From assembly GCA_037130365.1 (NCBI GenBank), contig JBAXTE010000005.1, positions 62,001 to 126,000 on the forward strand: a stretch of 64,000 nt of DNA. Direction: 5' to 3'. The notes beneath the pieces were generated by a model, which did no database searches, was not told the DNA's origin, and saw nothing but the letters and a program-made list of their open reading frames with translations. Below are positions 54,600 to 61,334 of this stretch, one piece after another. Each line of letters starts with the position of its first letter. Position 1 is the first letter of the stretch. Source of the DNA: JBAXTE01 sp037130365 (lineage in GTDB: Bacteria; Bacteroidota; Bacteroidia; Bacteroidales; WCHB1-69). The position numbers and the translations under genes are program-made.

Positions 54600-55016
54600 A
54601 TGCTGATTATACGACGCGAACGTTTTAATGCTGCTCATCGATTGTTTCGTAGCGATTTTACCGACGAACAAAATCTCGAAACTTTCGGAAAATGCTCCAA
54701 CCCAAATTGGCATGGACATAATTACGAACTTTTTGTTACGGTTGAAGGGGATGTAAATCCAGAGACTGGCTTTGTCATTAATCTTAAAACGCTTAGTAAA
54801 ATTGTGAAAGAGTTGGTAATTGATAAGTTAGATCATAAAAACATTAATATAGAGGTGGATTTTATGAAAGGGAAATTGGCATCCACAGAAATCTTGGCAA
54901 TCTCTATATTCGAGCAACTCGAGACACCTATTCTTGAACTAGGGGCAAAACTTTATAGCATCAAAATCTGCGAAACAGAAAACAATTCAGTAGAATACAA
55001 AGGAATTAATAAATAA
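54600..55016 (+). CDS. queD: 6-carboxytetrahydropterin synthase (6-PTPS family)
   Basis: 138 residues. Zinc ligands His13 (FNAAHRL), His38 and His40 (WHGHNYEL), and the catalytic Cys32 (GKCSNPNWHGH). A family LDHKNIN segment and the Glu of KLASTEILA follow. It converts 7,8-dihydroneopterin triphosphate into 6-carboxy-tetrahydropterin, a queuosine precursor; some relatives act as PTPS in pterin synthesis. folE, which makes the substrate, starts 4 bp after its stop, so the pathway order is encoded in one operon. Confidence 0.92.
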   Translation: MLIIRRERFNAAHRLFRSDFTDEQNLETFGKCSNPNWHGHNYELFVTVEGDVNPETGFVINLKTLSKIVKELVIDKLDHKNINIEVDFMKGKLASTEILAISIFEQLETPILELGAKLYSIKICETENNSVEYKGINK

Positions 55017-55020
55017 TATA

Positions 55021-55683
55021 ATGGAACGAAAAAAACTTTCGGTAGACGACATTGAAAACGATATGTTTGAAGAAAACTCAATGGATGGCTACCAACGCGT
55101 AGACAATTACAATCAGGCAACTATTGAAAAGCTAAAACCGCTATATACCGAAATATTAAAATTAATTGGTGAAGACCCTACTCGTGAAGGGCTCATCGAC
55201 ACGCCAAAACGTGTAGCAAAAGCAATGCAATTCTTTACGCATGGCTACGATTTGAATCCAGAAGAGATTTTAAAATCAGCGATGTTTAAAGAAGATTACC
55301 GTCAGATGGTTGTAGTAAAAGACATCGAACTTTATTCGTTATGCGAACATCACATGGTGCCATTTTTTGGAAAAGCACACGTTGCATATATCCCAAATGG
55401 ACATATTGTGGGATTAAGCAAAATTCCTCGAATTGTAGATGCCTATGCACGTCGTTTGCAAGTACAAGAGCGGTTAACCACACAAATTCGCGACTGCATT
55501 CAAAACACCCTGCATCCACTTGGTGTAGCTGTAGTTATTGAAGCTCAACACATGTGTATGTCGATGCGTGGGGTACAAAAACAAAACTCGGTTACCACTA
55601 CTTCCGATTTTACTGGAGCCTTTATGAATCAGGCAAATACACGACAGGAGTTTATGAAATTGATAGGTTCTCGATTACATTAA
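55021..55683 (+). CDS. folE: GTP cyclohydrolase I
   Basis: 220 residues. A polar N-terminal tail (1-32) is followed by the cyclohydrolase domain: GEDPTREGLIDTPKRVAKAM, the zinc site SLCEHHMVPFFGKAHVAYIP, GLSKIPRIVDAYARRLQVQERLT and the zinc Cys in HMCMSMRGV. It converts GTP to dihydroneopterin triphosphate, feeding folate and, with QueD next to it, queuosine synthesis. Start 4 bp after queD; sufE follows 34 bp later. Confidence 0.96.
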   Translation: MERKKLSVDDIENDMFEENSMDGYQRVDNYNQATIEKLKPLYTEILKLIGEDPTREGLIDTPKRVAKAMQFFTHGYDLNPEEILKSAMFKEDYRQMVVVKDIELYSLCEHHMVPFFGKAHVAYIPNGHIVGLSKIPRIVDAYARRLQVQERLTTQIRDCIQNTLHPLGVAVVIEAQHMCMSMRGVQKQNSVTTTSDFTGAFMNQANTRQEFMKLIGSRLH

Positions 55684-55717
55684 CGGGTTTTTTAATAATC
55701 CCATTAAACAAAAGAAA

Positions 55718-56140
55718 ATGACAATAAAAGAAGTAGAACAACAAATAATCAACGAATTTGGTCTTTTCGACGACTGGATGGATCGATATAATTACATCAT
55801 AGAACTAGGAAAATCGCTGCCTGCTATCGACGATAAATATAAAACTGATCAGTTTTTAATTAGTGGCTGTCAATCTAAAGTTTGGCTTTATGCCGATCTT
55901 ATTGACGGAAAAGTACATTTTACAGCAGATAGTGATGCAATAATTACCAAAGGAATTGTGAATTTACTAATTCGTGTTTTATCCGACCAAATTCCTCAAG
56001 ATATTATTGATGCTCCTCTCGATTATATTGATGAAATTGGATTAAAAGAACACTTATCTCCTACCCGCTCCAATGGGTTAGTTTCGATGATAAAACAGAT
56101 GAAAATGTATGCGATGGTGTATAAATTAAAACAACAATAA
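55718..56140 (+). CDS. sufE: SufE-like sulfur acceptor
   Basis: 140 residues, the SufE/CsdE size. The sulfur-accepting Cys51 is in the conserved loop ISGCQSKVWL. It takes persulfide from a SufS-type cysteine desulfurase and passes it to the SUF scaffold. No sufS, sufB, sufC or sufD is present in the window, so its partners must be elsewhere. A gene for another Fe-S factor follows after 3 bp. Confidence 0.93.
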   Translation: MTIKEVEQQIINEFGLFDDWMDRYNYIIELGKSLPAIDDKYKTDQFLISGCQSKVWLYADLIDGKVHFTADSDAIITKGIVNLLIRVLSDQIPQDIIDAPLDYIDEIGLKEHLSPTRSNGLVSMIKQMKMYAMVYKLKQQ

Positions 56141-56143
56141 CGT

Positions 56144-56467
56144 ATGATTACGATAGAAAATCCAACTCCAATTCAACAAGAAATTATTGCTCGTTTAAAA
56201 TATATTTACGACCCCGAAATACCGGTGAACATTTGGGAACTGGGTTTTATTTACGAAATTAACCAAGATGCCGAAAACAATGTGCGAATTGTAATGACGC
56301 TCACCGCACCTAATTGTCCGGTTGCCGATACATTGCCCGCAACTGTTCGCGATGAAATGATGACCATTCGAGAAATTAAAAGTGTAAATGTAGAAGTAAC
56401 CTTCGATCCCCCTTGGGATACAGAAATGATGTCGGAAGCGGCAATGCTGGACATGGGATTATTGTAA
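56144..56467 (+). CDS. SufT/MIP18-family (DUF59) Fe-S assembly protein
   Basis: 107 residues. Matches the MIP18/DUF59 family: PTPIQQEIIARLKYIYDPEIPVNIWELGFIY (with DPEIPVNIxELGLIY-type core), LTAPNCPVADTLP with the conserved Cys, and VEVTFDPPWDTEMMSEAA. Family members, including SufT and PaaD, help mature Fe-S proteins. It is coupled to sufE by a 3-bp gap. The last gene of the run. Confidence 0.9.
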   Translation: MITIENPTPIQQEIIARLKYIYDPEIPVNIWELGFIYEINQDAENNVRIVMTLTAPNCPVADTLPATVRDEMMTIREIKSVNVEVTFDPPWDTEMMSEAAMLDMGLL

Positions 56468-56476
56468 GCAAAAATT

Positions 56477-56520
56477 GAGACCATTGCAAAAACAAAGCAT
56501 TTAATGGTCTATTTATCATG
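56477..56520. repeat. GAGACCATTGCA end-like sequence with a small stem
   Basis: GAGACCATTGCAAAA (56477-56491) shares its first 12 bases exactly with the left end of the 61100-61235 element. AGACCATT (56478-56485) can also pair with AATGGTCT (56513-56520). It starts 10 bp after the SufT-like stop. No inverted partner of the longer motif is nearby. Confidence 0.45.
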
Positions 56521-56595
56521 CTTTTTGTCTTAATTTTCACAATTAATTTGACACAATTATCATTGGTGATCAATTTCACCAAAGCAGTACTTACA

Positions 56596-56640
56596 AAGAG
56601 GTTCCCAAATATTGCCTAGGTAATATTTGGGAACTTCTTT
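56596..56640 (+). terminator. Terminator between the fes/folate cluster and the YCF48-type gene
   Basis: An 18-bp stem from AAGAG-GTTCCCAAATATT (56596-56613) to its complement (56622-56639), with one G-U wobble, a CCTAGG-containing loop and a T-rich end. The wobble favours function in plus-strand RNA, though it may also serve the minus gene ending at 56661. Confidence 0.7.
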
Positions 56641-56660
56641 GTTTATTCAAACTATTTCAG

Positions 56661-59600
56661 TTATTCCTTGATAATTTTCTTGAAAATCACCGTGTTTTTC
56701 GATTGGATTTTGATCAGATAGACGCCGGCTGAATATGCATTCATCTCAATTTTTGTTCTATTGCCCGTTGTCGATTTATGAAATGATTTTCCGTTTATAT
56801 CAAGCAATTCGATGGTTAACCCTTCTGTTTGATTGGACACTTCAATGGATAATTCGTTTTTCACTGGATTCGGGAAAATTTGGACAGAAAGATCCAGTGT
56901 TTCAATTTTGATTACTGAAAATATTTCATCCGTATAAATCCCTGTAGATAGGGTTGTAGTGTCAACATAAAAGTTCAAATTTCCAAACAAGGTATCCGAA
57001 GCGGTCACGTTGATTCCAGTATAAGTTTGAATCATCGGAATTCCCGGTATATCGACATAGATTGTATAGCTTCCAATCGGAACTTCAGTAAATTTATACG
57101 TTCCATTCAATCCTGAGGTGTTGTTTGAAACAGGTTTGTTCCTGGATTGAGATTTTAAGTATATTTCAATTCCCGGAAGCGGATCACCGGTGGTTTTGTT
57201 GTTGGTGTATTGCTGGATAGTCCCTGTGATATGGCCATTGCCAGGATTTGAAGGTACTGTTTCAATCATGTGAATGATTACATTGGTGTCGGTGTTACAG
57301 TTAATGGGTAAAACATCTGCGTTTTGCCACTCAATGGTTGAATCAAGATAGGTGTTAAACAAATCTGGATATGTTGAATTATCTGTCAGATTTACATGTA
57401 GATAGTAATTTCCATCCACCATGTTTTGAAAAGTAAAAGCTCCGCTTGGGTCGACAATTGCGGAGTCGATTTGTTGAAAATTCCCCGAAACATTTTCATT
57501 GAATAATATCACACTTGCAGTTCCCGCATTCAGAGGCCCTCCGCTATAAACCACGGAACCTGTGATTGAGGAAGTCGGATAAAAAGAGACTAAATCATTT
57601 ACCAACAAAGAATCAGATCTGCCATCAGGTGCTGTCATCTTGCATTTCACAGAATAAACTCCATAAGATGGATAATTATGCTCTAAGTTGCATAGAATTG
57701 CTAAAGGAAGATGATTGATGGTTTTAGAATAAATAGTATCTGTGCCATCTCCAAACCAAACATGAAAATCAATGCTATCTCCTTCGTTGAATAACGGCCC
57801 GGAAACCAGTGATTTAATTTTTAAATCTACATGAAAGGATGATGTGCAAGTATTATCAACAGAACTATTTTCAATGCTTGTAATCTTTAATGAATCGATG
57901 TTGTTATTTACATATTCTCCACCAGTATAAGTTTTTAGGACCAAATCAAAATTTCCAACAATATAACCAGTATTTGGATCAGTAAAAAAACAAGAGTTCA
58001 AAGATGTACCCGTTCCACTAGGCAGAGCAGTCCACGTCTCTCCAGCATTTGTGGTTTTAACAAATAATCCTCCACTACCGACAGCATACCCAGTAGTTTC
58101 ATTAACAAAATAGACGGAGTTAAAACGATTAAAATATAAATCTTGATATTTTTTATTCCATATACTTCCACCATTTGTTGTTTTATAGATTACGCTCATA
58201 TTACCCTCTATACCAACAGCATAGCCTGTATTAGCATCTGTAAAATGGATTGATATTAAAACCAAATTCGCCCCTTGATAAGCTATTCCCCAATTATCTC
58301 CACCATCTGTTGACTTTAATACTCGAGACCCGTTGACCGCATAACCGATATTATGATCAACCATAAATATAGATGAGATAGATTGATTTGTAGTATATTC
58401 AACGGTCCATGTTGCACCGCCATTTACTGTCTTATAAATTACTCCATTTACTCCATCGCCACAAGTAAAACCAATATTGTTATCAACAAAACAAACACTT
58501 AACAGCTGATAGGTTGTTATTGAAGAACTTACACTAGGAGTTGTTAACTGTTCCCAAGTTGCGCCCGCATTCGTCGTTTTTAAAACAACCCTATAAGGAT
58601 CTGTGCTTTTGGAGCCTACGGCAAATCCTGTATTGGTATCAGGAAAATAAATTGAATTTAATTTTACATTCGGTACATTTGAAAGCATTAACCAATCTTT
58701 GCCGGCATTCGTTGATTTAAATATTGTTCCGATAATATCCACGGCATAACCAGTATTATTATCAACAAAATAAACAGACGTTAAATGATAAGCCATCCCA
58801 CTTTTTATATTAGACCAATTTATTCCAGCATTTGTTGTTTTAAAAATTTGTCCGGATGAATTAACACCAAATCCAGTAATTGAATCTGTAAAGCATATTT
58901 CATTAAAATAAAAAGAGGAATCATATAATGTCCAACTTGATCCGCCATTTGTCGTTTTATATACTCCACCACCGGTTTTTAATACATAACCGTTATTTAT
59001 ATCAGTAAAATTGACATTTATCAGCGTTGACGTAGTCACACTGTTCAATGTTGTCCATGTATTTCCAGCATTGATAGTTTGTAACATTAACCCTGATTCT
59101 CCAACCGCAAATCCATTATTCATATCAACAAAGAAAATCGAAGAAATGTCTTTTGTCGTGCCAGAATTGAGAACAATCCAACTGTTTCCTGCATCGGTGG
59201 TTTTACACATTTTACCATATTCACCTACTATATAGCCGATGTTTGCGTTAGTAAAAAAAACATCGTCCATACCTTGCATAAATGAAAATCCGGGAACAGG
59301 TATTCTGGACCAAGTGTTTCCGCCATCAGTAGTTTTAAGTAAAACTGAATCGCGTTTAAGTGCGTATCCAGAATTCACATCTGTAAAAAAAACTGAATAA
59401 ATATTGTTATGTAACTCAGTAGACATGTCTGCAACGGTAATCCAAGTAGCGCCAGCGTTAGATGTTTTTAAAATTATTCCTTCGCCTACCACATAGCCAG
59501 TGTCATGACTTGGAAAGCATACATCATACAAAGGTTTAAAAGTTCCACTTGGTTGATGAGTCCATGTAATTCCTGTATCAGAAGTTTTTAATATTGTTCC

Positions 59601-60662
59601 GTTGTCTCCTACTGCATATCCCGTATTAATATCTGTAAAACATAAAGAACCTAAGCCATTGCCCATTTCTTGTACATGAGGATTCCACAATTGTCCAGCA
59701 TCGGTTGTTTTGAAAATCATTCCTCCTTGACCAATAATATAACCCGTATTAGCATCAGTAAAATAGACTGAATTCAATGCATTGGGTGTTGACCTTTCTT
59801 GGGTAACCCAAGTTGCTCCTCCATCTAAAGTTTTATAAAAATAAACATCATAATTACTAGAGCCTGGAGAATTTCCTATAGCATAACCAACTGTGGTGTC
59901 AGTGAAAAAAACTGAAGAAAAACTTCTGTCCACAAAAGTAGCTAACGTGGTCCAGTTTGTTCCAGCATCAGTTGTTTTATATATTACACTGTTCTTCGAA
60001 TAACCAACAGTATAATATCCAGTGGCATATCCCGTGTTTTCATCCAAAAAATGAATATCTAAAAGTTGAATTGTAGGAGCATTTGATAATTCAGACCAAG
60101 TAGCCCCAGCATCTGTTGTTTTTAAAATTTTCGTATTCGAACCTACAATGTAACCAGTTGTGTCATTTGTAAAAAAAACATCATTGAATGATATTACATA
60201 ATTTGTATCAAATACAGTTTCAGACCATGTAATTCCAGCATCTGTTGTTTTTAAGATTTTATTATATCCAACAGCAACCCCAGTATTATTATTCGCAAAA
60301 CAAACAGAATTCAGCGACGTTTGTGTATTGCTTGATAAAGCTAGCCAAGTTGCCCCAGCATTCGTCGTTTTTAGGATGGTGCCATATTTACCAACAGCAT
60401 AACCAGTGTCAGAAGAAATGAATGTGACATCATTTAACCCATGCATACCAATTATACTTAATGTCCAATTAATTCCAGCATCCGTTGTTTTTAAGATGGT
60501 TCCTCCTTCCCCAACTGCATACCCGGTATTGGCATCCGTAAAACAAACGGACTTCAATTCGTTGTTATTTGATAATGGGTATTGTCTTTCCCATCCCGTT
60601 TGACCTATTGCCAAAACATTGCAAAGAATCAATAAAAAAGTAATGGATAAAATTCTTTTCAT
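56661..60662 (-). CDS. Secreted 21-repeat YCF48/BNR-type protein with T9SS sorting domain
   Basis: 1333 residues. Signal peptide 1-20 (ends LAIGQ). Residues about 30-960 hold 21 tandem units of about 44 residues with the pattern VxFTDxNTGYAVGxxGTILKTTDAGxTW, the YCF48/BNR-like propeller repeat; 21 units would make three seven-bladed propellers. Next is a PKD-like stretch (about 975-1060; FHVWFGDGTDTIYS, KCKMTAPDGRSDS) and two carboxypeptidase-regulatory-type domains (ITGSVVYSGGPLNAGTASV; GHITGTIQQYTNNKTTGDPL). The last 75 residues are a type A sorting domain (IFPNPVKNELSIEVSN ... GVYLIKIQSKNTVIFKKIIKE). Exported by T9SS; no enzyme motif; probable surface binding protein. Confidence 0.85.
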   Translation of the reverse strand: MKRILSITFLLILCNVLAIGQTGWERQYPLSNNNELKSVCFTDANTGYAVGEGGTILKTTDAGINWTLSIIGMHGLNDVTFISSDTGYAVGKYGTILKTTNAGATWLALSSNTQTSLNSVCFANNNTGVAVGYNKILKTTDAGITWSETVFDTNYVISFNDVFFTNDTTGYIVGSNTKILKTTDAGATWSELSNAPTIQLLDIHFLDENTGYATGYYTVGYSKNSVIYKTTDAGTNWTTLATFVDRSFSSVFFTDTTVGYAIGNSPGSSNYDVYFYKTLDGGATWVTQERSTPNALNSVYFTDANTGYIIGQGGMIFKTTDAGQLWNPHVQEMGNGLGSLCFTDINTGYAVGDNGTILKTSDTGITWTHQPSGTFKPLYDVCFPSHDTGYVVGEGIILKTSNAGATWITVADMSTELHNNIYSVFFTDVNSGYALKRDSVLLKTTDGGNTWSRIPVPGFSFMQGMDDVFFTNANIGYIVGEYGKMCKTTDAGNSWIVLNSGTTKDISSIFFVDMNNGFAVGESGLMLQTINAGNTWTTLNSVTTSTLINVNFTDINNGYVLKTGGGVYKTTNGGSSWTLYDSSFYFNEICFTDSITGFGVNSSGQIFKTTNAGINWSNIKSGMAYHLTSVYFVDNNTGYAVDIIGTIFKSTNAGKDWLMLSNVPNVKLNSIYFPDTNTGFAVGSKSTDPYRVVLKTTNAGATWEQLTTPSVSSSITTYQLLSVCFVDNNIGFTCGDGVNGVIYKTVNGGATWTVEYTTNQSISSIFMVDHNIGYAVNGSRVLKSTDGGDNWGIAYQGANLVLISIHFTDANTGYAVGIEGNMSVIYKTTNGGSIWNKKYQDLYFNRFNSVYFVNETTGYAVGSGGLFVKTTNAGETWTALPSGTGTSLNSCFFTDPNTGYIVGNFDLVLKTYTGGEYVNNNIDSLKITSIENSSVDNTCTSSFHVDLKIKSLVSGPLFNEGDSIDFHVWFGDGTDTIYSKTINHLPLAILCNLEHNYPSYGVYSVKCKMTAPDGRSDSLLVNDLVSFYPTSSITGSVVYSGGPLNAGTASVILFNENVSGNFQQIDSAIVDPSGAFTFQNMVDGNYYLHVNLTDNSTYPDLFNTYLDSTIEWQNADVLPINCNTDTNVIIHMIETVPSNPGNGHITGTIQQYTNNKTTGDPLPGIEIYLKSQSRNKPVSNNTSGLNGTYKFTEVPIGSYTIYVDIPGIPMIQTYTGINVTASDTLFGNLNFYVDTTTLSTGIYTDEIFSVIKIETLDLSVQIFPNPVKNELSIEVSNQTEGLTIELLDINGKSFHKSTTGNRTKIEMNAYSAGVYLIKIQSKNTVIFKKIIKE

Positions 60663-61053
60663 ATTTGTTTGTTTTCAGGTGGGTTCTAAAAATTAACTTC
60701 GTTGAGCTTCCTGGCTCGGTTCTTTTTTTCCAATTTCCCTATACACAAACTAGAACCCGTTTGAATCTGTGCTGAAAAAGTATTGCAATATTACAAATTA
60801 TTTTAATAAATCCCCATATTTATTACCAAAACTAACTAAATAAATAACAGAGGTATATGTTAGCAAAACAATTATAATCTTTCCTCTTGGTCATATCGAA
60901 ACATGTTGTAAGTAAGATTTATTAAGCTAATTATTTCTGTTGCTCTAACAATTCCAATTAATCTTATACGCAATCCGTTCATGCTTTGCTCTATAAGTCT
61001 AATGTTTTTTCTAAATTAATTGCTTTTCAAATACTTTAAATTTGGACAACTTG
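60663..61053. other. Gene-free AT-rich leader region
   Basis: Upstream of the 21-repeat gene. It holds an 8-bp perfect stem GGGTTCTA / TAGAACCC (60681-60688 with 60751-60758) that could fold in the 5' leader. A TAGTTTTG -7-like box (60834-60827 on the minus strand) lacks a -33 partner. No coding frame. Confidence 0.4.
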
Positions 61054-61081
61054 TCACGCTTTAGCGTGATAAATACCCCTG
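61054..61081. repeat. REP-like hairpin with GATAAA...CCTG tail
   Basis: TCACGC-TTTA-GCGTGA (61054-61069), followed by GATAAATACCCCTG (61068-61081). Same plan as the hairpin at 46136-46159. Confidence 0.6.
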
Positions 61082-61099
61082 CTGTATTGCTAATATTTT

Positions 61100-61235
61100 G
61101 AGACCATTGCATAATTCCAAAATCAAGGCTTTTGAAATATTTAAACACGGTCACGATAATTATCGTGATTACTCCTGTAAATGAGCAGCTTAAATAGTTA
61201 ATTTAACGCAGAGTTTGGTGTTTTGCAACGGTCTC
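61100..61235. mobile_element. Possible 136-bp miniature inverted-repeat element
   Basis: Ends are inverted: GAGACCATTGCA (61100-61111) and, on the other strand from 61235, GAGACCGTTGCA, 11 of 12 identical. No open frame inside. The interior holds the perfect 18-bp palindrome TCACGATAATTATCGTGA (61151-61168) followed by GATTACTCCTG. I see no convincing target-site duplication. It may be a MITE or the remnant of an insertion sequence. Confidence 0.4.
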
Positions 61236-61267
61236 TACTTTTCACATTGCCCCTAAATTAGTTCTAT

Positions 61268-61306
61268 ATCAACAAAGGGCTTCCGTTTTGGAAGCCCTTT
61301 GTTGAT
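61268..61306 (-). terminator. Terminator of the GT39-like gene
   Basis: A perfect 17-bp stem (61268-61284 with 61290-61306) with a 5-nt loop lies 28 bp after the stop at 61335. It contains AACAAAGGGCTTCC. There is no long U run, but the stem is strong. Confidence 0.75.
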
Positions 61307-61334
61307 ACATTCGTTCAAAATATTTTCTTCTTTC

